NCBI GenBank assembly: GCA_001599815.1
Contig: BCIA01000008.1
Location: 620,001-684,000 of the forward strand
Direction: 5' to 3'
DNA length: 64,000 bases
Source of the DNA: Furcasterigmium furcatum
Taxonomy: Eukaryota; Ascomycota; Sordariomycetes; Glomerellales; Plectosphaerellaceae
The translations under genes and the position numbers were made by a program. Below are positions 34,301 to 44,948 of the stretch, piece by piece. The notes below the pieces were generated by a model that was given only the letters and a program-made list of their open reading frames with translations, did not search any database and had not been told where the DNA came from. Numbering within the stretch: position 1 is the stretch's first letter; each line of letters opens with the position of its first letter.

Positions 34301-35322
34301 TTAGACAGCTTTCAACACCTTGGAGATGACCTCCAGTGCAGACTCCTCCCGGACACCGAGCACACTCGAGTCCGATTCCTGCCACGATGGCGCCACAACA
34401 CATCGAGCCTCGCCCGCCTCAAGCAGTTGGCCCACCACCAAATCCAAAATCCAGCCACCGGTCCCTGCCTTGAGCTTCTCCCTGCCCCTTTCCATCAGCT
34501 CCCTGGTCGTTGACCGCTGAACCTCCCACTTGCTGTCCGTCGCCGTCTGGAACGCTTCCAGTAGTTCGTTCTGGCAGGTCCGGATAGATAGGACCTTGAC
34601 AAAACGATTGGCGGATTCGGCCGGGTGCTTCAGCACGCCGACGACGGACTGGCCGATGCCCTCGAGCGTGGTGCCGGTGAAGTACTCGTCGCCCGAGTCG
34701 TAGATGATGGCGGCGTTGGCTTTGAGATCGAAGCCGAACGTGGGGAAGCGCCTCAGGCCCTGAAGATGACATGTCAGTATCGAAGTCCCCAGCTCAGACA
34801 ATTGCAGTAGGGAGCGACGTACCCAGTCGATGGGGTTGCCTGAGCTGATACCGGTCCAGGTGAACGCGGGGTTCGCAGCGGCCGTGGCCTTTGCGTGATC
34901 CCACCCCGCGACGCGCTGCGCGTGGATCGCGGCGAATTCCGGGAGCCCGCGGACGTCTGGGCCCCAGCCGAAGTCGTCGATGATGAAGCGCTTCACGCCG
35001 GCGCTCGCTGCGGCGTCGACGAAGACGGACTGGTGGATGATCCCAGCGGGACCGACGACGCAGACGACGGCATCTTGCCCGGTCAGAGCGGAAGTGAGTT
35101 CCTCCAGGGTGTACGGGATTTTGTTGACGGAGATTCCATCAGGAAAGGTGGTTGAGGACTCCTGTCGTGAGATGATTGTCAAGTTGAATCCGGCTTTCGA
35201 GAGAGCCTGAGTGATGGGTGTGCCGAAGTTGCCGGCGGCCTGTGTTTGTTAGTGGTTAGTAGCTGTGGTTGCGGGCACGGTTAACTCGCTCCGATGATGG
35301 CGACTTTGTCGATTGGGGACAT
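34301..35322 (-). CDS. NmrA/isoflavone-reductase-like NAD(P)-binding protein, first junction unresolved
   Basis: Minus strand. The main exons are 34823-35239 and 34301-34759, with a clean in-frame 63-base intron between them (34760-34822). A first exon from ATG 35322 reads MSPIDKVAIIGA, the beta-strand and start of the glycine-rich NAD(P) loop; the second exon continues AAGNFGTPITQALSKAGFNLTIISR, completing it. DAVVCVVGPAGIIHQSVFVDAA, VKRFIIDDFGWGPD and TTLEGIGQSVVGVLKHP are typical of fungal NmrA-like reductases. The only visible donor (GTTAAC after GGAGCGA) and acceptor (ACACAG) differ in phase by one base, so a simple GT..AG join shifts frame. Either an unusual junction or a one-base lesion is present. 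Substrate or regulatory role is unknown. Confidence 0.7.
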
Positions 35323-36746
35323 GGCTGCTGAGTTGTTGAAGAGTCGTGTGAATGCTTGTTCGGCTTTGGTGGATAGAGAATGAAGCCTGAAAGTCCGCAT
35401 CGTGAGATAATTATGTTTACATCCGTGCGGAGCGGAGCGGAGTTGAGGATTAGTCATCAGGCCCAAGCAACATGGGAGACCCTGGCTAGTAGGAGTAGAA
35501 TGACTTTGGGACAGGGCAGAGGCTCGTCGAGTCTCGAGAGTGTGAGAGCTCTTGTGCGATATGGTGTTTTTGCGATGGCATAATAGTTCCCCAGTTACAC
35601 GCGATCGGAAAACCCGAGAGGACGCTTCATCAAGTGAAACTGGACGCCGAATGTTGCGGCCAGCTGCGCGTGGAGCAGAGTCTTTGCAGCTAGAGGGAAT
35701 ATCATCTGGGAAATCATTGACTATTGACTGAGCTTAGAGTGGTATATCTCTTTGAAGTGCTCTGATGTGACGTTTGACACGAGGCTCGGGGGTGGTTGCG
35801 TCGGCATGGGGGGACTCTGGATTTGGAATTAAACTGAGCAACATTTATGTTCACATCGAGCTCAAAAGTAAAATCGGTTCGAAAATTCGGCGAGCATTTG
35901 TTGGCCGGCACTAAGTATAAGAACATGGTAACGGGCGTTTTCTAGCTACACATGAGGACCCATCGGCGGCCTGAGACTGAGCAACATGATCCCAGTCATG
36001 ATCTCTAAGGTCCTTGCGTCGCCGATGCCAAGACAAACCTGTCGTCTGATCTCAAGCCGGCTCTCCATATTCTCAGCCGATCTCGGCCATCGACTGGTGG
36101 CCAATTCGCGACGCGGGGCCTCACTTGCCTCACTTGAGCTGAGCTCCCAGACTCTCTCCCGGCCAAGACCAGCCTCAGCGCCGAACAACCCGGGCTCGCG
36201 AGCATAGTTTCTCGGACTATCCCGGCTGGGCCCTGGACTAAGAAGCTAGCTGCATGCCCTCGCCTGAGCCATCCACCGATCCAGGGGTAAGACGCGAGAA
36301 CGTCCGGGGTAGAAGCTCACATGGCTCCCCACTTGTGGCGCTGATTAGATTGATTAGATGATCTGATAAGATCGCATCAGTTCACCGCATCTCGTATTGC
36401 AGGGATCATGAGTAGTGGGCGACGGAGTAGTGCAGATGGACCCGTCTGCAAGGCATAAACGGGGCCGGGAGATGGTGGTGAAATCCCTCAATGGAGCTGG
36501 TCAGTCAGAGTCAGGCTTTTCGAGCTGCCCGTTTTGGGTTGTACTGAGCTCGGCTGGGTGGTCTCGGCGATCCGATATCGTCGCATTGGAAGAGGGGCCT
36601 GGAGGATCGTGAGCGCATAAATATGGCCTGAGTCGCAGCGGCGGTGATGATCTCGCCAAGCCTGCTTCAGTCGTCAAGGTCTCTTCTCAAGGCCCCTCAT
36701 TTAACTCCTCCGAGTCGGTGCTCAGGGTAAAACCAGTGCTCCCACC
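35323..36746. other. Divergent promoter region, 1.4 kb
   Basis: Upstream of the NmrA-like gene (-) and of the secreted subtilase (+). An AT-rich CATAAATATGG at about 36615 is a candidate TATA box for the subtilase, 130 bases before its ATG. No gene, RNA or repeat is recognised in the remainder. Confidence 0.4.
36614..36624 (+). promoter_or_regulatory. Candidate TATA element of the subtilase gene
   Basis: CATAAATATGG lies in otherwise GC-rich DNA about 130 bases upstream of ATG 36747. Spacing and orientation fit a core promoter; no experimental support. Confidence 0.35.
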
Positions 36747-39700
36747 ATGGCTCTCTGGCGCTCCGCTCTTTGGGCGGCATTCCTCGCCACTGCCACATCC
36801 CCGGCCGCCGCTCAAGATGGTTTCGCCAACGGGAGAACAGCCTTCTCCTCCGAGCAGAGTGGTATCGTTCCCGGCCGATACATCATCGAGCTCGAGCCAG
36901 CAGGCCAGGGCCACCGTGCCCGTGACGAGTCCGGTGTCGACGCCGTCGTCGAAGACATCAACGCCCTCGGCTACGAGGCCAAGGTCAAAGAGGACTACTC
37001 CGGCCTCTCCGACCGCTTCGACGGCGCATCGGTCGAGGTCACAAACGAGAACGACACCAGCATCATCGACGACATCAAGAACCTTCCAGGCGTCGCCAAC
37101 GTTTGGCCCGTCCATCACATCTCCCTCAATGTCTCGTTCGAGGTGACCAGCGGCTCTCCCGAATGGAGCCCCCACGCCTTCACTCATGCCAACGAGCTGC
37201 ACGACCGCAAGTTCACCGGCGGTGGCCAGCGCGTCTGCGTCGTCGACAGCGGCGTGGATGTGAACCACCCGGCGCTCAAGGGCAAGATCGCCGGCGGCAG
37301 GAACCTCGTCGACAACAACGACATCCTTGAGGACTGCTCGGGCCACGGCACCTTTGTCTCGTCCGTCATCGTCGCCGACCACCAGGACTTCCACGGCGTC
37401 GCCGCCGATGCCGAGGTCTACATGTACAAGATCTTCGGCTGCTCTGCCGGCACCAGCACCGACCTCGTGCTCAAGGGCCTGCTCGCTGCTGACGCCGACG
37501 ACTGCGACATCGTCTCCCTCTCACTCGGCAGCAACACCGGCTATCGCTATGCCGTCACATCTCGCGTTGCCAGCGAAGTCGCCCAGGACAGGCTCGTCAT
37601 CGTCGCTGCCGGTAACGATGGCGCCCTGGGGCCCTACTTCGCCAGTTCGCCCGCAGTTGCCCCCGGCGCCCTCTCCGTGGGCTCCATCGAGGCATCTCAG
37701 ACCATGGCATGGCCCGCTGTCATCCTCTCCTCCAGCGGCGATGCTCTCAACCTCTCCTACGTCACCCCTACAGGCTTCAAGTTCAACGACACTCTCGATG
37801 TGCCTCTGGACCTTGATACCGGCGACTCCTGCAACATCCAGGGCCAGGGTAGCGAAGACACCGCCGTCCTCGCCAAGCGCGGTGTGTGCATAGGGCGCTC
37901 CCACCCCAAGTCTGCTGAGTTCGCGGGCTACGGGTACGCCCTGGCCTTCGATTCGTACAACCAGGGCGTCTACTACGAGACGGACGTCGCCGACTACTAT
38001 TGGGGCAGCATCAAGTTCTTCGCCGTGACGGCCGCCTCTGTCGGCACCTGGGCGGCCGAGCAGGTGGCCAGCGGCAACACTCTCCGTCTCGTCATCGCCG
38101 CAGATGCAAAGCCCGCCGCATTGGATGCTGCCGACATCCCCAGCGCCGGACACGTGTCTGCGTTCTCCTCCTGGGGCCCCTCGTACGAGAACGACCTCGC
38201 TCCCCTGGTCTCGGGCCCTGGCGGGTTCGTGTACGGCGCGTTCCCGGATGGCAAGTTCGCCGTCGCCTCTGGAACGTCCTTCTCGACCCCCTATGTGGCC
38301 GGTGTTGCGGCCCTGTACTATGCCCATGTGAAGAAGGACAAGAACGAGTTCATCCGCCGCCTGGTTTCGACGTCCCAGGCGCTCCCCGCTTACAACTCCG
38401 TCGATCAGAAGGTCATCGCCGAGGTCGGGCCCGTCGCTCAGCAGGGCGCTGGTCTGATCAACGCCGCCAGCGTCTTCAACCACGAGGTCGTGCTACTCTC
38501 CGAGCCGGTGCTGCACCTGAACGACACTGATAACCGCGTGAGCACGCACACCATTCGCATTCAGAATGCTGGAGATGAGGAGATTGTCTTCAACGTCACT
38601 CATGTCCCGGGCGCGACCGTGTCGGTGAGGACTCCCACGCTGTACATCTATGAGTATTTCCCTCCCCTCACCGATGCCTACGGCTCCATCGAAGCCCCCG
38701 ACACCTTGACAGTGCCTGCCGGCGCGACTCGTGAGATCGAGGTCACGCTCTCGGCCCCCGATGTCGCCAACGACAGCGGCGCTCTTTGGAGCGGCAAGGT
38801 CGTTCTCTACGGCTCCAACAATGAGGTTGTCTCGATCCCCTACCTGGGCATCGAGGCTTCGACATACGAATGGGGCGCGCTTCACCACGCCCCGGAGGTG
38901 TACCGCTACGACTCGAACAGCGGGTTTCTTTACCCCGTCGACCACTGGGGCGTGCCGTATCGCCCGGCCGAGGGCGACTCCCCCGAAGTCTGGTTCGCCT
39001 TCCGCTACGGCACGTATGAGTTCTCCGTCGACATCGTCGGCGAGGACTGGACTATTGACCAGTTCACCTACCCTCCCAAGGCCGGTGTGGGCAAGGATGC
39101 TTGGTACGGTCCGATCCGCCAGCAGGTCCTCTTGGAGTGGGATCCCAATGACTTCCCCATGCGCGAGGTCGTTCGTTTCTCGTCCGGAGCGTACGTCACC
39201 TTCAGGAGCCTTGCCAACGGCACCGACATTCCCTCGGGCCGCTACCGTGTCTTCTCTCGCTCTCTGCGCATCTTCGGCGATGCGTCCAACCTGGATGACT
39301 GGCAGCTCTTCCTGTCGGACTCGTTCCCCATCCAGCTGGGTGACGATCCTGTTCCTGGCCAGAGCTCAACGAGCTCTGCTGCCCCTTCGACAACGGTTGC
39401 CCCCACGTCTACAGTTGATGCCGAGACTTCCTCGACTGTCACGAGCCCCCCCGCTTCAAGCGTGACCGATGACACCATCTCAGTGCCCGGCAGCACCACC
39501 ACGCTCGCCGTCGAGGCGACTCCCATCGGCCTCAGCGACGCCATCAGCTCTCTCCAGCTCCAGCGCCTCCAAGATCCCTCCCCCGTGCTTCCCGACCCCG
39601 GTGCCTGGATGGAGCTCCGCATCAAGATCAGCATGCCGCTCCCGGTCCCCGAAGACTCCGTCATCACCTTCGGCATCCCGGAGGAGATCGTCGACATCTC

Positions 39701-40427
39701 CACCGGCGACTACCTCCAGGCCCCCGGCGCGTCGGCAGGCAATACCCGGTTCGATCCCGAGACGCGCCTTTTCACCATCTCCCTCGGGGGCTGGACGACC
39801 TGGAACAAGAACATGGTCGGCGACTTCTACATCATGTGCCGTTTCTCGCCCGAGTTCGCCGCGAAGATGCAGCCGGGGACATACGTCGTGCAGTTCCCCG
39901 TCGTCGGCGGCGTGATCGAGTCGAACGTCTACCACACCGCCATCGACCGCACATCCGTCTACGAGCGCCTCTCCGTCATCCCGTACGAGGACACCTCGCT
40001 CTTCTCCGCCGACATCGAGGTCCCCGCCGCCCTGGGCCCCTGGGACTTCGTCCAGATCGACACGGCGCTGACCGAGGACGACGGGTTCATCTGCGACCAG
40101 TCGGGCGTGTACATCGGCCACGCGTCGTGCGGCGACAGGCGGCTGCGGAACATCACCGACGTGACGGACGAGGCGCTCGACTCGTGCCGGGTGAAGAAGT
40201 ACCGCGCCAAGTACGCCCGCGCGCTGGCGGGCAACGAGGTCGCGCGGTTCACGGTCGCGGGGATCCAGGGCGACAGGGACCGGTGGACGTACGCGTTCAC
40301 GTACGCGCTGGACGTGCAGCTGTCCAACGGGACGATGGTGCTGTATGATTACAAGACGCTGCGGTTTGAGAAGAACCCGCGGAAGAGGAGCGAGAACTTC
40401 GATGATTTTTCGGGGGAGAGGGCTTAG
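36747..40427 (+). CDS. Large secreted subtilisin-like serine protease (S8) with C-terminal extension
   Basis: Single exon, 1226 residues. Signal peptide MALWRSALWAAFLATATSPAAA, then an I9-type propeptide (IVPGRYIIELEPA ... GVANVWPVHHISL). The catalytic triad is visible: D167 in VVDSGVDVNHP, H200 in GHGTFVSSV and S511 in GTSFSTPYVAGVAALYY. An insert around residues 330-460 (CNIQGQGSED..AKRGVC) resembles a protease-associated domain, as in vpr-like or C5a-peptidase-type subtilases. A beta-sandwich (Fn3-like) follows to about residue 865. A Ser/Thr/Pro linker (870-925) leads to a 300-residue tail with WMELRIKISMPLPVPEDSVITF and GWTTWNKNMVGDFY; its fold is not recognised. The ending lacks a GPI-like hydrophobic tail. 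Likely role: secreted degradation of host or environmental proteins. Confidence 0.92.
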   Translation: MALWRSALWAAFLATATSPAAAQDGFANGRTAFSSEQSGIVPGRYIIELEPAGQGHRARDESGVDAVVEDINALGYEAKVKEDYSGLSDRFDGASVEVTNENDTSIIDDIKNLPGVANVWPVHHISLNVSFEVTSGSPEWSPHAFTHANELHDRKFTGGGQRVCVVDSGVDVNHPALKGKIAGGRNLVDNNDILEDCSGHGTFVSSVIVADHQDFHGVAADAEVYMYKIFGCSAGTSTDLVLKGLLAADADDCDIVSLSLGSNTGYRYAVTSRVASEVAQDRLVIVAAGNDGALGPYFASSPAVAPGALSVGSIEASQTMAWPAVILSSSGDALNLSYVTPTGFKFNDTLDVPLDLDTGDSCNIQGQGSEDTAVLAKRGVCIGRSHPKSAEFAGYGYALAFDSYNQGVYYETDVADYYWGSIKFFAVTAASVGTWAAEQVASGNTLRLVIAADAKPAALDAADIPSAGHVSAFSSWGPSYENDLAPLVSGPGGFVYGAFPDGKFAVASGTSFSTPYVAGVAALYYAHVKKDKNEFIRRLVSTSQALPAYNSVDQKVIAEVGPVAQQGAGLINAASVFNHEVVLLSEPVLHLNDTDNRVSTHTIRIQNAGDEEIVFNVTHVPGATVSVRTPTLYIYEYFPPLTDAYGSIEAPDTLTVPAGATREIEVTLSAPDVANDSGALWSGKVVLYGSNNEVVSIPYLGIEASTYEWGALHHAPEVYRYDSNSGFLYPVDHWGVPYRPAEGDSPEVWFAFRYGTYEFSVDIVGEDWTIDQFTYPPKAGVGKDAWYGPIRQQVLLEWDPNDFPMREVVRFSSGAYVTFRSLANGTDIPSGRYRVFSRSLRIFGDASNLDDWQLFLSDSFPIQLGDDPVPGQSSTSSAAPSTTVAPTSTVDAETSSTVTSPPASSVTDDTISVPGSTTTLAVEATPIGLSDAISSLQLQRLQDPSPVLPDPGAWMELRIKISMPLPVPEDSVITFGIPEEIVDISTGDYLQAPGASAGNTRFDPETRLFTISLGGWTTWNKNMVGDFYIMCRFSPEFAAKMQPGTYVVQFPVVGGVIESNVYHTAIDRTSVYERLSVIPYEDTSLFSADIEVPAALGPWDFVQIDTALTEDDGFICDQSGVYIGHASCGDRRLRNITDVTDEALDSCRVKKYRAKYARALAGNEVARFTVAGIQGDRDRWTYAFTYALDVQLSNGTMVLYDYKTLRFEKNPRKRSENFDDFSGERA

Positions 40428-40517
40428 ATGTCGAGTCGTATGAATTGACGTGGACGCTCGCGTGGTGTCCGGTTCTTCAAACATGTCCCTACTTATGCTC
40501 CGATGGTGCGACGGATT

Positions 40518-41513
40518 TCATGCAAGAGGACCACTGTATGGCGGCGGTGTGACTGTGTCTCCCACCGGACGACTGTTGAGCCATCGTGCAAGCAACCTGA
40601 TGTCTGGGGTCTCGACAGCAGTGCGTAGTTTGATGTGCCGTGAGGACCGTATGATGAAACCCTGTGGGCTGAGTGTAGCTTGCACAATGCGAGCTGAGTA
40701 CCGGCCGTGGATGCTGATGACGAGTGCCTGGGATCCAAAGTCAACAGCAGATCAGGCAGGCAGAACAAGGACCGCACAGGGATAACGCACCGGAAAGACC
40801 TCGTGGCCAGGGTACCTCCCCGAACCACGCATCTGTGACATGATGAGGCCAATGGCTGCCCTCACTTCGCTCCTCAGCACCTCATCAGAATACGGCCGGG
40901 CACTATCGGTGACCAGGGCCATCATATGTGGTACGTCGGGGTGTGGACAGGGCGAGTCGGGTGATGGCCACGACCAAACAAGGTCAGTCTCGAAGCCGTG
41001 GCTCTGAGAACGTCGAGAAACATAGGATCGTGTCGACTGCCAGTACGACGCCAGATCTATGGAGCGCATCCCCCCGTGCGGCGACCAACCGGTCGGTTGC
41101 GTGAGCAAGTGCAGGTGGAGGGCGACGGTGCTCGCGTCCGACAGGGCGTTCCTGGCCAGGGCGATGCTCTTGAGCCTGTCGTCGTGGAAGCCGTCACGGT
41201 TCTGACGCCTGATCGGCGGAAACTGGGCCATGAATTCCGGCCACTTGTAGTGGTTCACCTCGTTGGCTGGCCCTGGCAGAAAGTACCGCCACTCGCCCAA
41301 GGCGGGCTCAGTCTGGTCGATGTCGAGGCGTGGCCCTCGGGTGATCTGGAGCGATACCAGCGTATACTCATTCCAGAGCGTGGGCGCGGATCGCAAATCC
41401 AGCTCTTCTCGGATGCGTCTGAGAAGAGCGCGTCCCTCCTCCCGGGTGGCTTTGCGAGAATCAAGCGAGAGTGAAGATAAAGATAGGGGCTCTGCCTGTG
41501 TCGAGTTGGACAT
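40518..41513 (-). CDS. Hypothetical fungal protein
   Basis: Predicted exons on the minus strand are 40791-41513 and 40518-40727 (310 residues). The intron has donor GTGCGT and acceptor CCCAG at phase 0. Using it replaces a short read-through end with ALVISIHGRYSARIVQATL and a long coherent tail. No signal peptide or membrane segment is seen. The protein is rich in Arg, Ser and Leu, with WRYFLPGPANEVNHYKWPEF and MRSIDLASYW as distinctive blocks. The layout recalls uncharacterised fungal proteins of about 300 residues, but I do not recognise a named domain. It is convergent with the subtilase gene, 90 bases apart. Confidence 0.6.
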
Positions 41514-42506
41514 GCTGCCTACTAGTCAAGCCTCAAGGCGCCGTAGGAAAGATTTGGGGGGATGAGAATTGTAGAGTCCGCTCAGACTGTTTGGTTTTTG
41601 GAAGAACGACACGACAGTTCTGGTATACGTCGGGACGGATGGGCGCAGTTCTTGGGTTGTCGTTCTTGGATGAATTGGTCACGGTGTCTGTTTGGCAGAT
41701 GCAGGCAGCGAGATGTTTCCATAGCGCAGTGTGTTGATGCCTACTGCGTCACACGTACATTAGTCATCACGCCAATGCATTCATCTCGACACTTCATCTC
41801 CGTCGCCGGTGCCCTTTGCAAACTCTCTTCTCAGTTCCTTGATGGCCCCCTCACGCCTCTAGACCGCGGCCTGTCTCAACTACATTAACTAAAACCACCA
41901 ATACGAATCCGGATATCAATGTACATCAACATATCGGAAGTGCTTCAATCTTCCCCATGCGGGAGCTAAGCAACGGGCCGTGCCGTTTAAGTTTAGCTTC
42001 ACCAGGGTTGATATTGAGAGAGCCACATCATCGAAAAGTGCTTGGATGAGAGTCTAGGAAGAGTCGTCGACATCCATGGTCGCTTGCTTGTTTTGTACGA
42101 GTCGACGTACTCTCCCCAGACCACCAATGCTGTACGCGGACAGCTCTGAGGCCTCGGACGAAGATGCCGATCCGGCAATGATGCGCCTTGGCAACGTCAC
42201 CCTGCCGCTCTCTAGGGGCCGAGGAATGGACTGATGCTTCAACTCGAAGGATTCTTGCATCGGGGTTCCCCCATTGGGAGGCCGACCCCTGCCTCCGAAG
42301 CTGTCAGTTGTTGGCTGTTAGGGTCGTGACCTCCAAAGTTCCAAGGACTCATGCACATCAATCAACCCGTGTTACATTGCTTGCACTCGTGCTTTTCGGC
42401 GGGGTCGTCGGGATCCTGCTCTTAAAGGAGCAGAATCCTCCGAGAATCCAAGTCACGACATGTCGTCTCTCCTTGAGACCGCATCCTCACAGCACGTGCA
42501 TCAACA
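41514..42506. other. Divergent intergenic region
   Basis: Upstream of the hypothetical gene (-) and of the methyltransferase (+). Positions 42140-42232 on the + strand read like protein (MLYADSSEASDEDADPAMM.., ending MD and TGA) and could be an exon remnant; the opposite strand is also open there. No gene model could be completed. Confidence 0.35.
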
Positions 42507-43623
42507 ATGGCCACTACGGACGACACAATCCCCGTCCTGAGAACGGATACTGACCCAACCAGTGCCATCGAGGCCGAGAAACTGGGGCCCGAGGAGGATG
42601 ACGTCGTCTCGATCACCGGTGAGGGAAGCATCAAAGCCTCAACCGCCTCGCTCTCGGAGAGCATCCTCGAGTACCGCCGCCTCAACGGCCGCACGTACCA
42701 AGCCAGCAAGACGACCGAGTACTGGGCCCCCAACGACCAACAGCAAAACGACGGCCTAGACCTGATTCATCACGCACTCCTCAAGCTCTTCGACGAGAGG
42801 CTCTTCCTCGCGCCGATCCCCGACGATGCCGAGAGAATCCTGGACATCGGCACCGGGACCGGCATCTGGGCCATGGACGTGGGCGACCAGCATCCCAACA
42901 CCGAAGTCATCGGGACCGACATCAGCCCCATCCAGCCGAGCTGGGTGGTACCCAACGTCAAGTTCGTCATCGACGACTTCCTCCTCGACTGGACCTGGCC
43001 CGCGGACCATTTCGATCTCATCCACCTGCGTTCCCTCTACGGAGTCATCCCCGACCTGGGCGAGCTCTACGCCAAAGCCCTCCGCCACACCAAGCCCGGC
43101 GCCTGGGTGCAACATCTAGAGATGGACACCCTCCTCGAGTCCGACCACGTCCAGTTCCCCGAGGGCCACATCTTCCAGCGCCTCGCGGACCTGACCTACG
43201 AAGCGGGCGACAAGGTCGGCCGCTCCTTCAAGCTCGCTAAGGGCCACCTGATGAAGGACGCTCTCGAGGCCGCGGGCTTTGTGGACGTCGTCGAGGTCAA
43301 GTGCAAGGCGCCCCTGCACTCCTGGCCGAAGGAGCATAAGCTCAAGGATGCCGGCACGTTCCTGCAGGCCGCGTTTGACCAGAGCCTCGAGGGGCTGGTC
43401 ATGTTCATGCTGACGCAGATCCTGGGCCTCCTGCACACGGAGGCCGTCGCCTTGATGGAGGAGATGAGAAGGGAGTCTCGGAAGAGGTCCAATTACCACT
43501 GGTTCCAGGTGTTAGTTCCATCTCCGCCGGTGTGACCTGCTGATGCACGCTGACTTGAAGTTTCTTAGCACTGTTGTATATGGTAGGAAGCCTGAGACTT
43601 CAACCGCAGCGGCGACGGCATGA
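42507..43623 (+). CDS. SAM-dependent methyltransferase (LaeA/TAM-like)
   Basis: Predicted exons are 42507-43510 and 43569-43623 (352 residues). The small last exon restores the ending FQVTVVYGRKPE, which is how fungal members of this family finish. The N-terminal 50 residues are acidic and disordered. Motif I is ILDIGTGTGIWAMDVGD, with VIGTDISPIQPSWVVPN (motif II) and FVIDDFLLDWTW (post I), followed by DHFDLIHLRSLYGVIPDLGELY. This is the class I Rossmann methyltransferase fold, with the TDISPIQP block common to LaeA-like proteins. Members act on small molecules or, for LaeA itself, influence secondary metabolism. No biosynthetic cluster is adjacent, so the role is open. Confidence 0.88.
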
Positions 43624-43918
43624 AGATGGCTGTAGCACGCTGAGACCAGCGCCACGGCGGATGGGAAACATGGGGCGTGGCCATCATCTGACGATATCGC
43701 CGGCTCGTTTTGACCCGTTGATCTCATAGCTGATGTCATCGAGTTGCTCCCGGCAGGATATCCTGAATATGGTCCGTTACTCTGTTAAAAGGGCTGTTGT
43801 TTCTGAGAGACAGTCGTAGTAGTGGTGGGACGATTACGTCTAATGAAACGGGACTTTGTATTATGCTCTATGCGAATTCTCTATACGCTGAAAACAAAAA
43901 CTGTGAGCCATCCGCGTC

Positions 43919-44695
43919 TCAGAGCTTGTCGAAGGCTTCGACCACAGCCTGGGCAGTGGAAGTCGCGCTGGCGGGGTTCTGGCCGGTGATAAGGCGGCCA
44001 TCGACGACGTGGAAGTCATCCCAGATGCCGGGAGCGCGCTTGTCTGAAAGCTCGTGTTAGTAAACGATTCGTCTACCATAGCTGGAGGGTAACAACGTAC
44101 ACTGCGCTCCGAGCGTCTTGGCAAGCTCTTCCACCAGGGGGCGGTCCCACGACTTCAGCTCGCTCATGATGCCCATGGTGTTTTCTGCCTCGGTGGTGAA
44201 TCCGGTGATGGTCTTGCCCTTGATCAGAGGCTCGCCCGTGGCGAGGTCGGGGAGGTTGGCGAAGATTGCCGGGCCGTGGCAGACGGACGAGACGACGCCG
44301 CCGTTGGCGTAGACCTCAGAGGCGATCTTCTGCAGGTTGCTCGCGGTGGGGTAGTCGATCAGGGCGGCGTGACCGGCCGAGGCGAAGAAGACGCCGTACT
44401 TGGAGCGGTCGACCTCGGAGGCCTTGGGCATGTTGTCGAGCTTCTTGCGGAAGTCGCTGTTGACGTCGTTCCAGATTTCGAGGTCCTCGCCGTTGAGGAA
44501 GTCGGGCTGCTGCGAGAGCCAGTCGGGGGTGTACGAGCCGGTCTCGGAGGCCAGGTCGACCTCGAAACCAGCGGCGGTGAGCACCTTGAAAGGGTGGAGG
44601 GCTTCACTGATGAAGAGACCGGTGGTCTCCTTGCCGTCAAAAAGGGTGGCCGAAGCCGAGGTGATGCTGATGAGGGCGCGGCGAGGAGGAGACAT
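43919..44695 (-). CDS. DJ-1/PfpI family protein (Hsp31 glyoxalase III-like)
   Basis: Predicted exons on the minus strand are 44101-44695 and 43919-44043 (239 residues). The intron joins AKTLGAQ to YKRAPGIWDDFHVVDG at phase 1. The fold signature is clear: the ETTGLFISEALHPF segment supplies the conserved glutamate, and VVSSVCHGPAIF holds the nucleophilic elbow cysteine followed by histidine. GRLITGQNPASATSTAQAV is the standard end. Yeast Hsp31 and its relatives detoxify methylglyoxal without glutathione and act as stress chaperones. The same role is likely here, in the cytosol. The leader from 44696 to about 44910 is AC-rich in message sense, and a good TATA box is present, fitting strong or inducible expression. 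Confidence 0.9.
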
Positions 44696-44939
44696 TGTTG
44701 CGGTTGGTTGATGGGGTGGTTGTGTGAGTGAGTTTGGTTGAAGAATGTCTGGAGAAAGTCTTGTAGATGAGTTGAGTTGAATGAGCTGTGAGGATGGCTG
44801 TTTGATGGAGGTAGGATGCTTGTTGAGCGCTGTGAAGGTGAGTGTAGTAGGAGGTGTAGGAGGTTGGAAGAGTGTGCTGTTGTTGTTCCTGTTCTTGTGA
44901 GTGATGAAGATGGTACTCATTGAGCGAAATGATGTAGTC

Positions 44940-44948
44940 TATATATAC
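44940..44948 (-). promoter_or_regulatory. TATA box of the DJ-1/Hsp31-like gene
   Basis: TATATATAG on the minus strand about 245 bases before the ATG at 44695. An adenine/cytosine-rich, stop-poor leader follows, so transcription probably begins near 44910. Confidence 0.45.

Noticed and set aside
39480..40484. 334-codon minus-strand frame over the subtilase tail
   Set aside because: Antisense shadow of the single-exon subtilase; no domain, no promoter and composition typical of shadows.
42054..42260. Minus-strand frame ending MDVDDSS and overlapping plus-strand acidic frame
   Set aside because: Both strands are open and mildly protein-like, but neither has a start, splice partner or recognisable family; left as an unproven exon remnant.
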